From Acidimicrobiaceae bacterium (lineage in GTDB: Bacteria; Actinomycetota; Acidimicrobiia; Acidimicrobiales; Ilumatobacteraceae): 37,176 nucleotides of DNA. The notes under the pieces are model-generated. The model saw nothing but the letters and a program-made list of their open reading frames with translations. It was not told the origin of the DNA and searched no databases. The stretch spans positions 1 through 37,176 of the forward strand of contig NZZV01000190.1 of NCBI GenBank assembly GCA_002698945.1, read 5' to 3'. Of this stretch, positions 10,553 to 18,336 are shown one piece after another (position 1 is the stretch's first letter; each line of letters begins with the position of its first letter). Both the position numbers and the translations under genes were made by a program.

Positions 10553-10795
10553 ATGTGGACCCAATCACCTGAGGCCGCACTGCAGATCGCAACCGGTCTG
10601 CACCGCGAGCGCATCGCCAGAGCCGAGCAGCTCCGCCTCGCACGAGCGAGCCGGAAAGTCACCGCGCCGCGCTTCTCTCGCCAGCCCGACCTACAGCTGA
10701 TCAACAGGATCGGTCGTGCCGCGACCGTCCTCCTCCGACGAAGGACCGAACGAGGCAGCACCATGTCCGTTCCGTGCCCGACGGGAACGTGCTGA
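10553..10795 (+). CDS. Small basic hypothetical protein (80 aa)
   Basis: ATG 10553 has AGGAG seven bases upstream. The protein begins with an amphipathic helical region rich in Glu/Arg (SPEAALQIATGLHRERIARA) and continues basic, ending SVPCPTGTC. Short Arg-rich helical proteins of this kind are common orphan genes in actinobacteria, but I cannot assign a family. It sits alone between the SARP-type gene and copB. Confidence 0.4.
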   Translation: MWTQSPEAALQIATGLHRERIARAEQLRLARASRKVTAPRFSRQPDLQLINRIGRAATVLLRRRTERGSTMSVPCPTGTC

Positions 10796-11030
10796 CATGG
10801 CCCTGACCGCGATCGCCAGCGGTCGAACCCCGCTCGACGCGAGAGCAACCGGTGCCTTCCCGCGCCCGCCTCTGGGGACCGGTTGCGTCCGATCCTGAGA
10901 CCGATCGTCGGGCCAATCGCCGGAACCACACGGTCGGGTGTCGCCCCCCGCATCTACGGGAACGTGTACACCTGGAGCGTCCCGAACATCCACACAATCA
11001 GCAAACGAGCTTCGAACACGGGAGCAGCAA

Positions 11031-13292
11031 ATGTCCACTCACGACAGCGCAGAGCAAGCCGACCACGGTCACGACGGGCCCCGCTCAGACCACACGCTGC
11101 GCGAATCCGGGCCTGCGATTGGCGACTCCGCCAATCTCGGCGCACACGCTGATCGCGGCCACGTCGATCCCGACCGATCAGGCCGCAACGGCCACCACGC
11201 CGGCAACGACCAGCATGCGGGTCACGACCAGCATGCGGGTCACGACAAGCACGCGGGTCACGACCAGCACGCGGGTCACGACAAACACGCGGGTCACGAC
11301 AAGCACGCGGGTCACGACCCGGAGATGTTCCGGCGGCTGTTCTGGTGGAACCTGGTGCTCGCCGTTCCGGTGATCGTGTTCTCGCACATGATCCAGGACT
11401 GGTTCGGTTACTCGATCGACACGGCTTGGGCAGCCTGGGTGGCGCCGATCATCGGCAGCGTCATCTACGTATGGGGTGGGCAGCCTTTTCTCCTCGGTGC
11501 CGTCCACGAGATCCGTGCCCGCCAGCCAGGGATGATGCTGCTGATCGCCCTGGCGATCACCGTTGCGTACGGGTCGTCGCTCGCGAGCTCGCTCGGATGG
11601 GGCGAGTTGGACTTCTGGTGGGAGCTCGCGGCGCTGATCGTGATCATGTTGCTCGGTCACTGGCAGGAGATGAAGGCGATCGGCCAGGCACAAGGGGCGC
11701 TCGCGGCGCTCGCCGAGCTGCTGCCGGATCGGGCGGAGCGGATCGAGGACGGCGAGCCGGTCGAGGTCGCGATCGCCGACCTGAAGGTGGGCGATGTCGT
11801 GCTAGTCCGTCCGGGGGGTCGGGTGCCCGCGGACGGCGAGATCGTCGACGGTTCGGCGGCGATGGACGAGTCGATGATCACCGGCGAGTCGCGACCCGTC
11901 GACCGCACCGAGGGCGACCGCGTGGTCGCCGGCACCGTGTCGTCGGACCGGGCGATCCGCGTGCGGGTCGACGCGATCGGTGACGACACGGCCCTGGCTG
12001 GCATCCAGCGCCTGGTGGCCGATGCGCAGAGTTCGAACTCGAGGACTCAGGTGCTGGCCGACCGGGCGGCTGCTGCGTTGTTCTACGTCGCGACCGTTGC
12101 CGCAGTCCTCACACTGCTCGTGTGGACGGCGCTCGGTGACGCCGCCGATGGCGTGATCCGCACGGTGACGGTGCTGGTGATCGCGTGCCCGCATGCGCTG
12201 GGATTGGCGATCCCACTGGTGATCTCGATCACCACCGCGACGTCGGCGAGGGCCGGGATCCTGGTCAAGGACCGGCTGGCCCTCGAGCGGATGCGCACCG
12301 TCGACGCGGTCATGTTCGACAAGACCGGCACTCTCACCAAGGGCAACCACGCCGTGATCGACCGGGCTGCCGTCGCTGGCTGGGACCCTGACGACATGAT
12401 GCGGTTCGCGGCCTCTGCCGAAGCTGACAGCGAGCACCCGATCGCGCGAGCGATCGTGGCCGTCGGCGACGACCTCGGCGACGTGCCGACCGCGTCCGAG
12501 TTCGATGCGATCACGGGCCGTGGGATCACGGCGAACGTCGACGGGTATGAGATCGCGGTCGGTGGTCCCGCCCTGCTCGACCACCTCGACCTCGACGAAC
12601 CGGATGAGCTCGCCGACCGGATCCGGACGTGGCGCGATCGTGGTGGCGCCGTGCTGTTCGTGGTCCACGACGGCAAGGTGGTTGGCGCGATCACGGTCGC
12701 CGACGAGATCCGGCCCGAGTCGCGAGCCGCGGTCGACGCCCTCCACGCCCGGGGCGCGCAGGTGATCATGATCACCGGTGACGCCCGGCAGGTCGCCGAC
12801 GCCGTCGCTGCCGAGCTCGGCATCGACGAGGTGATGGCCGAGGTGCTGCCGCAGGACAAGGACGCCAAGGTCGCCGAGCTCCAAGCTCGAGGACTCCGGG
12901 TCGCGATGGTCGGGGACGGCGTCAACGACGCCCCTGCACTCGCACGCGCCGAGGTCGGGATCGCGATCGGAGCAGGCACCGACGTCGCGATCGAGTCCGC
13001 CGGCGTGGTGCTCGCGTCGAGCGACCCACGCGCCGTCACCGGGGTGATCGACCTGTCGCGGGCCAGCTACCGCAAGATGATCCAGAACCTCGTCTGGGCC
13101 ACCGCCTACAACGTGATCGCCATACCGGTCGCAGCAGGTGCCTTCGCCTTCGCCGGTCTCACTCTCCCGCCCGCCGCGGCAGCGGTTGCGATGAGCCTGT
13201 CCACGATCATCGTGGCCGCCAACGCCCAGCTCCTGCGGCGGCTGGATCTGCGACCGCATGAGGAGGCCCCGATCGCCAGCGGCGGTGGTTGA
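11031..13292 (+). CDS. copB: CopB-type P1B ATPase with CPH site and His-rich N-terminus
   Basis: 753 aa from ATG 11031, supported by GGGAG eight bases upstream. The first 100 residues are hydrophilic and His-rich, including six tandem copies of a QHAGHD/KHAGHD hexapeptide, and there is no CxxC domain. The core has MITGESRPV, membrane motif CPH at 386-388 (IACPHALGLAIP), DKTGT with Asp430, SEHPI and GDGVNDAPAL. CPH marks the P1B-3 group, which exports Cu(II) or Cu(I)/Ag(I), and the His tail would gather metal. It differs clearly from the two CPC ATPases in this window. The gene is followed by blaI and an M56 peptidase in the same direction after 156 bp. Confidence 0.93.
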   Translation: MSTHDSAEQADHGHDGPRSDHTLRESGPAIGDSANLGAHADRGHVDPDRSGRNGHHAGNDQHAGHDQHAGHDKHAGHDQHAGHDKHAGHDKHAGHDPEMFRRLFWWNLVLAVPVIVFSHMIQDWFGYSIDTAWAAWVAPIIGSVIYVWGGQPFLLGAVHEIRARQPGMMLLIALAITVAYGSSLASSLGWGELDFWWELAALIVIMLLGHWQEMKAIGQAQGALAALAELLPDRAERIEDGEPVEVAIADLKVGDVVLVRPGGRVPADGEIVDGSAAMDESMITGESRPVDRTEGDRVVAGTVSSDRAIRVRVDAIGDDTALAGIQRLVADAQSSNSRTQVLADRAAAALFYVATVAAVLTLLVWTALGDAADGVIRTVTVLVIACPHALGLAIPLVISITTATSARAGILVKDRLALERMRTVDAVMFDKTGTLTKGNHAVIDRAAVAGWDPDDMMRFAASAEADSEHPIARAIVAVGDDLGDVPTASEFDAITGRGITANVDGYEIAVGGPALLDHLDLDEPDELADRIRTWRDRGGAVLFVVHDGKVVGAITVADEIRPESRAAVDALHARGAQVIMITGDARQVADAVAAELGIDEVMAEVLPQDKDAKVAELQARGLRVAMVGDGVNDAPALARAEVGIAIGAGTDVAIESAGVVLASSDPRAVTGVIDLSRASYRKMIQNLVWATAYNVIAIPVAAGAFAFAGLTLPPAAAAVAMSLSTIIVAANAQLLRRLDLRPHEEAPIASGGG
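11211..11318 (+). repeat. Six 18-bp tandem repeats encoding His-rich hexapeptides
   Basis: Six consecutive 18-bp units of the form CAGCATGCGGGTCACGAC, differing at three positions (CAG/AAG/AAA and CAT/CAC). They encode [Q/K]HAGHD six times in the CopB metal-binding tail. Near identity at DNA level suggests recent expansion by slippage, so copy number may vary between strains. Confidence 0.95.
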
Positions 13293-13309
13293 CTTGCACG
13301 CTCGACGGT

Positions 13310-13366
13310 TCAGTAGCCGAACGGCTGCAGCGGGCCGTCGACCCGGAGGGGCACGACCGCCAAGTG
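13310..13366 (-). pseudogene. Possible vestige of a second DUF411 C-terminus
   Basis: The minus-strand frame HLAVVPLRVDGPLQPFGY followed by TGA resembles the last residues of the DUF411 protein in this window (VMLIEHDGSLKPFDY), sharing DGxLxPFxY and the stop position. Nothing upstream on this strand continues the match, so at most the tail of a decayed copy remains. The match is short and could be chance. Confidence 0.25.
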
Positions 13367-13414
13367 GCTGCTTGTCCGACTCTCCCAGCTCGGCCTCGGT
13401 GGTGGCTGCGGTGC

Positions 13415-13425
13415 TCTCGTAGGAT
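13415..13425 (+). promoter_or_regulatory. Half operator overlapping the blaI -10 box
   Basis: TCTCGTAG matches seven of eight bases of the TGTCGTAG half found in the dyads listed below and overlaps a TAGGAT -10 box, 23 bp before the blaI start. The other arm is not conserved. It suggests weak autoregulation. Confidence 0.35.
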
Positions 13426-13448
13426 GACGCCGTGAAAGGGGAAGTCTG

Positions 13449-13802
13449 ATGAGTCGTCGACCCGATGGTGCGCTGGAGCGGGACATCATGGAGGTGTTGT
13501 GGCGCGCCGACGAGCCTCTGACACCGGCCGAAGTGCGAGAGCGCCTCGACCTCGATCTGGCGTACACGACGGTGATGACCGTGCTGGGCCGTCTTCATGA
13601 CAAGGGGCGCGCGTTGCGTGAGCAGCGGGGCCGCGCGTTCGCCTACACGGCTGCGGTGTCGGAGTCGCAGCTCGCCGTCGAGCGGATGAACGCTGTGTTG
13701 TCGTCGACGACTGATCGGGTTGGCGCGCTCGGCGGGTTCGTTGGTGGACTCTCTCGACGGGATCGTGCGGCAATTCGCCGCTTGCTCGGGGGGCCGGAGT
13801 GA
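13449..13802 (+). CDS. blaI: BlaI/MecI/CopY-family transcriptional repressor
   Basis: 117 aa, the usual length. An N-terminal winged helix (GALERDIMEVLWRADEPLTPAEV, then LAYTTVMTVLGRLHDKG with the recognition helix) is followed by a C-terminal dimerisation region ending SRRDRAAIRRLL. There is no Cys, so the copper-binding CxC motifs of CopY are absent and it is of the BlaI/MecI kind, which is inactivated by proteolysis. ATG 13449 is preceded by AAGGGGAAG. Its end overlaps the M56 peptidase start by 4 bp, the classic repressor-protease pair. Candidate operators occur at several genes in the window. Confidence 0.9.
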   Translation: MSRRPDGALERDIMEVLWRADEPLTPAEVRERLDLDLAYTTVMTVLGRLHDKGRALREQRGRAFAYTAAVSESQLAVERMNAVLSSTTDRVGALGGFVGGLSRRDRAAIRRLLGGPE

Positions 13803-14680
13803 CCAGCCTGACCACCGTGTCGCCGCTGCTCACAGCGTTGGTGATCGCGATGGCTGTCACGGCATTGCACCGTAGGGTTCGACCGCAGTTGGCTGCCGCG
13901 TTGTTGACGGGCGGAATCCTGGGTGTCGCTGTTGCCGTGGTGCCGACGCTGGTCGTGCTCGCAGTGGGTTTTCTGGTCCATTTGCCGCTGCTAGGAAGTG
14001 GGTTCGAGTGGTGTCGCGCTGTGCTCGGGTTCCATGCGTCCGTCAACCCATGGTTCGGGGCGGCCGCAACCGGGATGCTCGCGTTCGGCGTTGCCCGGGC
14101 CGTGAGGTCGGTGCGGGCGTGGCGGCGACATCGTTGTGTTGAGTCTGGCCACGTGGCCCTGGTGGACAGTGACGAATGGTTTGCCTACTCGCTGCCGGGA
14201 CCAGGGCGGCGGATCGCCGTGTCGTCTGGGCTCGTCGATGCACTCGACGGTGACGAGTTGGAGGTGGTGCTGGCTCACGAGCGGGGTCATGCTCGTCACC
14301 GTCATGATCGTCAGTTGCTGGCTGCCGAGTTGGCGGCGTGTCTGGTACCACCGCTGGAGTGGTTGCGACGCAGGCTGCGGTTTGCGCTGGAGCGTTGGGC
14401 GGACGAAGAGGCGGTGGAGGCGGCCGGCGGGGACCGCGAGCGCGTCGCGTTGACCCTCGCCAAGGTCGCGCTCGGCCCTTCGGAGGCGCCGCAGACGGTC
14501 GCGGCGTTCAACGGGCTCGGGGTCGCCGCGCGTGTGGAGGCGCTCCTTCGTCCGCAGCCGCTTCGACACGAAGGCTTCTGGACCTCGACGATCGGGCTCG
14601 GTGTCGTCGCCGTGGCTCTGGCAGCCGCTGTCCAGGCCCATCGCGTCGTCGCACTCCTGGTGACGCTCTGCCCGGGATGA
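13799..14680 (+). CDS. M56-family membrane metallopeptidase (BlaR1/MecR1-like, no sensor domain)
   Basis: 293 aa from GTG 13799 inside the blaI stop. It has about four hydrophobic segments, two or three near the N-terminus and one near the end. The zinc site is HERGH (His160, Glu161, His164), with a following ALERWADEEAVE helix supplying the third ligand, as in M56 and M48 gluzincins. Unlike staphylococcal BlaR1 it lacks a C-terminal penicillin-binding sensor domain, as is usual in actinobacterial homologues, so the signal it senses is unknown. It is expected to cut the adjacent BlaI repressor, directly or indirectly, and release its regulon. Confidence 0.88.
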   Translation: MTSLTTVSPLLTALVIAMAVTALHRRVRPQLAAALLTGGILGVAVAVVPTLVVLAVGFLVHLPLLGSGFEWCRAVLGFHASVNPWFGAAATGMLAFGVARAVRSVRAWRRHRCVESGHVALVDSDEWFAYSLPGPGRRIAVSSGLVDALDGDELEVVLAHERGHARHRHDRQLLAAELAACLVPPLEWLRRRLRFALERWADEEAVEAAGGDRERVALTLAKVALGPSEAPQTVAAFNGLGVAARVEALLRPQPLRHEGFWTSTIGLGVVAVALAAAVQAHRVVALLVTLCPG

Positions 14681-14738
14681 CGTCGAGCGATGGCACGGGC
14701 GTGAGCGCTCGCTCGAGGTCGATGCTGGACCAGCGACG

Positions 14739-15893
14739 CTAATCCTGCGGGGGAGCGGTGGTCGTCGTCGTCGACGACGTGGGCGGTGCGGTCGTCGTCG
14801 TGGTCGAGGGGTGCGTGTGAGTGGTCGTCGGGACCGCCTCGGGAATCGTGGTCGTCGATGTGGTCGTGGTCGTCGTTGACGTGGTGGTGGTTGTTGTGTA
14901 GTCGGGGTCGGGCCAGTCGAAGATCATCGGTTGGGCGCCGTAGTGCTCGGGTTCCTCGACGCCGTCGAAGACGTATACGGCGTCGCCGATCTCGACGAGG
15001 TCCTGGATGTAGTCGGCGATGTGCATCGGGTAGCGGACGCAGCCGCGCGACGCGGGGTAGTTCGGGACGTTGGTGGCGCCGTGGATGGCGATGCCGTAGT
15101 TGAAGTAGACGGGCTTGTAGAGCCGCCCGAGCTTGGCATTGCGCCAACCTTCGACTTTGCGTTCGAAGTGGTAGACGCCGCCGGGCGTGATCGACAGCCC
15201 GCAAATACCCTTGGTTTCGGTGGTGCCGTCGTCGAGATCGACCGTGACCTCGTCGCACCACTCGACCCCTTCGCCACTCGACACGTGGGATGCGACGAGG
15301 GGTCGCCCGTCGTCGAACAGCACCGCGACCTGCTCGGGGAGGTAGACCTCGAGATGACGCCCACCTGGGGTTCGACGAGGTGCGATGTCGACCGGGTCGA
15401 ACATGCGCTCCCACATGTCGGGGGTCACGGTGCCGTCGGCTTCTTCGCGTGGGATGCCCATGACGAGCTTCTTGAACGCCCATACGGAGCGGATGGTTGC
15501 CGACCCGTAGTAGTCGTCGACGGGACCCGGATCGAACGCCAGGTCTGCCAGGCGCTGCTGCATGAGGCCCACCTTGGGGTCGACCATGCCTTCGACGAGG
15601 TCGTGATCGAGCGGAGGGACCGTCGACGTCGACGTAGTCGTCGACGTGGTGGTGGTCGTCGTCGGACCCGTCGGAGGCTTCGTGGACGACGCGGGTGTGG
15701 TGCTGGCGGGAGCGGACGGAGCCGACGGGAGTCGTCCCTCGGCCTCGCTCGCGCCATCTGATCGCGCGAAGCCCCACCACGCGCCGAAGGGGACGGCAGC
15801 AACGGCGCTCGCCACGAGGAACCGCCGCCGGGTGTAGACGGCCTGCATCTCCGGTTCCGGTGTGTGGTGTCGTCGGGTTCGATTCATCATCAA
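14739..15893 (-). CDS. L,D-transpeptidase with Thr-rich linkers and Tat-like signal
   Basis: 384 aa. The N-terminus has a twin-Arg motif TRRRFLVASA, so it may be exported by Tat. A Thr/Ser/Pro linker (residues 64-92) precedes a peptidoglycan-binding-like domain (about 100-165) and a YkuD catalytic domain with IAIHGATNVPNYPASRGCVR, where the Cys is the nucleophile. The C-terminus is a long Thr tract with His. It should form 3-3 cross-links in peptidoglycan or attach proteins to it. Several ATG codons stand together at the start, and 15893 is the outermost. A dyad resembling the BlaI-type sites lies 37 bp upstream, linking it to the repressor at 13.4 kb. Confidence 0.9.
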   Translation of the reverse strand: MMMNRTRRHHTPEPEMQAVYTRRRFLVASAVAAVPFGAWWGFARSDGASEAEGRLPSAPSAPASTTPASSTKPPTGPTTTTTTSTTTSTSTVPPLDHDLVEGMVDPKVGLMQQRLADLAFDPGPVDDYYGSATIRSVWAFKKLVMGIPREEADGTVTPDMWERMFDPVDIAPRRTPGGRHLEVYLPEQVAVLFDDGRPLVASHVSSGEGVEWCDEVTVDLDDGTTETKGICGLSITPGGVYHFERKVEGWRNAKLGRLYKPVYFNYGIAIHGATNVPNYPASRGCVRYPMHIADYIQDLVEIGDAVYVFDGVEEPEHYGAQPMIFDWPDPDYTTTTTTSTTTTTTSTTTIPEAVPTTTHTHPSTTTTTAPPTSSTTTTTAPPQD

Positions 15894-15929
15894 GTGCGGC
15901 GGCGCGTCGCTCTCTACTCCAAACTACAA

Positions 15930-15941
15930 GACATAGTTGTC
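15930..15941. promoter_or_regulatory. Variant BlaI-like dyad before the first L,D-transpeptidase gene
   Basis: GACA-TAGT-TGTC, with a four-base centre instead of the three found elsewhere, embedded in ACTACAAGACATAGTTGTC. On the coding strand it overlaps a TTGACA -35-like element. It is weaker evidence than the other sites. Confidence 0.4.
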
Positions 15942-15982
15942 AACCCGGCATCGCCGTCGCAGATTCCCCGACGTGCGTCGGG

Positions 15983-17203
15983 TCAACACACGGCTCGGAC
16001 GTACGGGTAGGGGTTCACGGCACGTGCACCGTTGGGGTGGACCTCGAAGTGGAGGTGGTTCACACTCGTGTTGCCCGTCGCGCCCACGTAACCGATGACT
16101 TCGCCCTGTGACACGGACCGACTGGAGCCCTCCCAAGCGCTCAAGTGGGCGTAGTAGTACTTCGTCCCCGACGATCCGGTGATCCAGACTGCGTTGCCGC
16201 CGAGCCGGTTCGTCTTGAACGTCGCCGATCCCGACTCCACGGCGACCAAAGGGGTCCCGCCGGGAGCCATCATGTCCACGCCTTCGTGGCTGCGGCCACC
16301 CGACCGGGGCGCGCCCCACGTGTCGGCGAACGACCGGGGTCCGGCGACCGGACACACCATGCCGTTGCCCGCGTTGGCAGGCGGCGTCGGCGCGGGCGGG
16401 GCAACCGGCGCTTGCGATCCACCCGACGTTGAGTTGCCACCCTCGCCCCCACCGCCACGGGAGCCCCCGCTCGCGTCCGACGATCCTGCAGATGATGCAG
16501 CGGCGACCTGGGCGGCGGCGTTCACCGCTGCCTGACGCTCCGCCTCCTGCTCGCGCTCGCGGCGCTCTTGCTCGGCGCGCGCCTGGCGCTGTCGCTCCAG
16601 TTCGTGCTGCACCTCCGCGTCAGCGAGTCGCTCCTGCTCGATGCGTTGCAGCTCCAGGACTTGCTGCTCGGCGTCCGTCTTCAGCGCAGCCCACGAGTCC
16701 CGCGCGCCAGCAGTGTCGGCGCGCTTTTGCTCGAGCGCATGTCGAGCATCGTCGAGCTCATCGATCGCTTGGTCGTAGTCGTCGGCCTGGACGAGTTGTG
16801 AGCCGCTCGCAGCGCTCGCGTACACCTGCGCTGCCGCAGCCTCGTTCCCGCGTCCGATGTCCTGGAACAGCAGCAGAGAGTCTCGGCCGGCACCGACGAA
16901 CTGTCGAACGGCGCTGTCGGCGAGACCCTGCCGGAGCGCTCCGACCTCTGCTTCGAGCGCAGCGAGGTCCGCCTCGGCGTTGGCGAGCTCGATGGTGAGA
17001 CTGTCGAGACGGGACTCGGCGTCGAACATCGCCTGCGCTGCCTCGTTCGCTCGGTCCCGGGCATCGAGGATCTCGCGAGCTGCCCGTGCGGCCGCCTCGC
17101 CCTCGTGCTCGGCCCTCACCGGTACGGCCGGGCCGACCGCCCAGATCGACACGGCCATCGCCGCAAGCGCGAGCAACCACGTGCGACGCTTCTCCGACAT
17201 CAT
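15983..17203 (-). CDS. Secreted M23 (LytM) peptidoglycan endopeptidase with coiled coil
   Basis: 406 aa. A signal peptide (WLLALAAMAVSIWAVGPAVP) is followed by about 180 residues of Ala/Glu/Arg-rich coiled coil, a Gly/Ser/Pro linker and a C-terminal M23 domain with SHEGVDMMAPG, YYYAHLSAW and HLHFEVHPNG, which contain the zinc ligands. The plan matches EnvC/RipA-like hydrolases or their regulators acting on cell-wall septa. The ATG at 17203 is probably leaderless: TGTAACAT lies seven nt before it and there is no ribosome site. The start codon itself sits inside an operator dyad. A related shorter M23 protein is encoded at 31.6 kb. Confidence 0.92.
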   Translation of the reverse strand: MMSEKRRTWLLALAAMAVSIWAVGPAVPVRAEHEGEAAARAAREILDARDRANEAAQAMFDAESRLDSLTIELANAEADLAALEAEVGALRQGLADSAVRQFVGAGRDSLLLFQDIGRGNEAAAAQVYASAASGSQLVQADDYDQAIDELDDARHALEQKRADTAGARDSWAALKTDAEQQVLELQRIEQERLADAEVQHELERQRQARAEQERREREQEAERQAAVNAAAQVAAASSAGSSDASGGSRGGGGEGGNSTSGGSQAPVAPPAPTPPANAGNGMVCPVAGPRSFADTWGAPRSGGRSHEGVDMMAPGGTPLVAVESGSATFKTNRLGGNAVWITGSSGTKYYYAHLSAWEGSSRSVSQGEVIGYVGATGNTSVNHLHFEVHPNGARAVNPYPYVRAVC

Positions 17204-17218
17204 GTCGTAGATGTTACA
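17194..17218 (-). promoter_or_regulatory. -10 box and BlaI-type dyad over the M23 start codon
   Basis: The dyad CCGACA-TCA-TGTCGT (17194-17208) contains the start codon. On the coding strand TGTAACAT (17218-17211) is an extended -10 box seven nt before ATG. A bound repressor would cover the transcription start and the first codons. Confidence 0.6.
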
Positions 17219-17276
17219 GAGTGGTGACGGTCGCCGTGCGCGACGAGCGCATGACGGTGCACGCGGTCGGCACTCG

Positions 17277-17303
17277 TAGCATCTGGCTACGACAAGATGT
17301 CGT
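17277..17303 (+). promoter_or_regulatory. -10 box and perfect BlaI-type dyad before the BNR lipoprotein
   Basis: TAGCAT (17277-17282) is followed by ACGACA-AGA-TGTCGT (17289-17303), perfect over both six-base arms. The dyad lies at the expected transcription start, about 45 bp before ATG 17350. It is the best copy together with the one at 27.8 kb. Confidence 0.65.
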
Positions 17304-17349
17304 TGTTCGCGGTCGTTCGTCTGGTGCCGGCCTGAAGAGAAGGAGATTC

Positions 17350-18243
17350 ATGACCACCACGAGTTCGCGCCGGAATACCGCCAAGTCAGCGCCACTGACG
17401 CACCGCTCGCTCGTCGCCGTGGTTGCGGTGGTGGGTCTGGTCGCCGGATGCGGGAACGGTGATGGTGATGGCGATGCCGTCCCACGATCGGAGATCGGCC
17501 ACGTCCACGATCTGATCGTCGACGAGGACGCGCTCCTCGTCGCAACGCATCGGGGCTTGCTGCGACTCGACGACGGTTCGTATCGCCGCATCGGCGCCGA
17601 GGTCCATGATCTGATGGCGATGACCCGGGACCCGAGCGGCGACATCGTCGCCAGCGGCCACCCCGACCTCAGACTCGAGCAGTATCGGGTCGGGGGCGCA
17701 CCCTCCTTTCTCGGCTTGGCACGCAGCCCGGACGATGGTCAGACCTGGGAGATCCTGAGCTTGCTCGGCGAGGCCGACTTCCACGCGATCGTTCCCAACG
17801 AGACCGGGCTCCTCGCCGGCGACTCCACCGGGACCATCTGGCGCTTCGACCCTGACGGCGATGGGCAACCGGTCGGCTCGATCCCGTTCGACATCAACGA
17901 CCTCGCCGTGTCGCCCGACAATGCGGCAGCGGTGGTCGCCACCTCGTACGAGGGAGATGTCGCAGTCAGCGACGACGCCGGGCAGACGTGGAAGCTCCAA
18001 CAGGGGGCACCGCTCATTACGGAGATCGAGTGGACAATCGATGGTGTGCTCGGGGCGACGGTCGACGGTGAACTGTGGGCGGCAGCGAGCCCGGCGGGCC
18101 CCTTCGAGCGAGTGGGTGACGTGCCGGGCGAGGTCGAGGCGCTCCTCGTGAGCGACGACCGAGTGTGGGCGGCGACGCATGGCGGCCAGATCTACCGGCA
18201 GGAGAACGATTCATGGACACCGCTCGTCCGATCCGACGACTGA
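17350..18243 (+). CDS. Lipoprotein with BNR/sialidase-like repeats (F510_1955-like)
   Basis: 297 aa from ATG 17350, with GAAGGAGA as ribosome site. The signal ends in a lipobox (GLVAGC) and the mature part is a beta-propeller-like repeat protein: IGHVHDLIVDEDALLVATHRGLLR, ASGHPDL, SPDDGQTWEILSLLGEADFHAI and SDDAGQTWKLQ, with Asp-box-type SxDxGxTW motifs. Proteins of this form, often called F510_1955-type glycosyl hydrolases, are frequent in actinobacterial copper and stress loci. No catalytic site is apparent, so a binding or scaffold role at the outer face of the membrane is as likely as hydrolysis. It is divergent from the M23 gene, and each has its own dyad. Confidence 0.8.
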   Translation: MTTTSSRRNTAKSAPLTHRSLVAVVAVVGLVAGCGNGDGDGDAVPRSEIGHVHDLIVDEDALLVATHRGLLRLDDGSYRRIGAEVHDLMAMTRDPSGDIVASGHPDLRLEQYRVGGAPSFLGLARSPDDGQTWEILSLLGEADFHAIVPNETGLLAGDSTGTIWRFDPDGDGQPVGSIPFDINDLAVSPDNAAAVVATSYEGDVAVSDDAGQTWKLQQGAPLITEIEWTIDGVLGATVDGELWAAASPAGPFERVGDVPGEVEALLVSDDRVWAATHGGQIYRQENDSWTPLVRSDD

Positions 18244-18336
18244 ACTCGGTTCGCATGCTGGGCCGCCGACTCCGACTTCTGTGGTGCTCGGCGGAGGGTG
18301 TGCGGAACAGGTGTCATCGGGTGGTGAGGGGGAGCG

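Noticed and set aside
10953..10972. CTACGGGAACGTGTACA before copB as a BlaI-type operator
   Set aside because: Arms match only partly, and the same region fits no better than chance. Not listed as a site.
10796..11030. A gene between the 80-residue protein and copB
   Set aside because: Short frames there lack ribosome sites and any recognisable product. I see only the copB upstream region.
14755..14905. GTGGTCGTCGTC-like repeats as a DNA repeat element
   Set aside because: They simply encode Thr-rich linkers of the L,D-transpeptidase. The same holds for 15608-15665.
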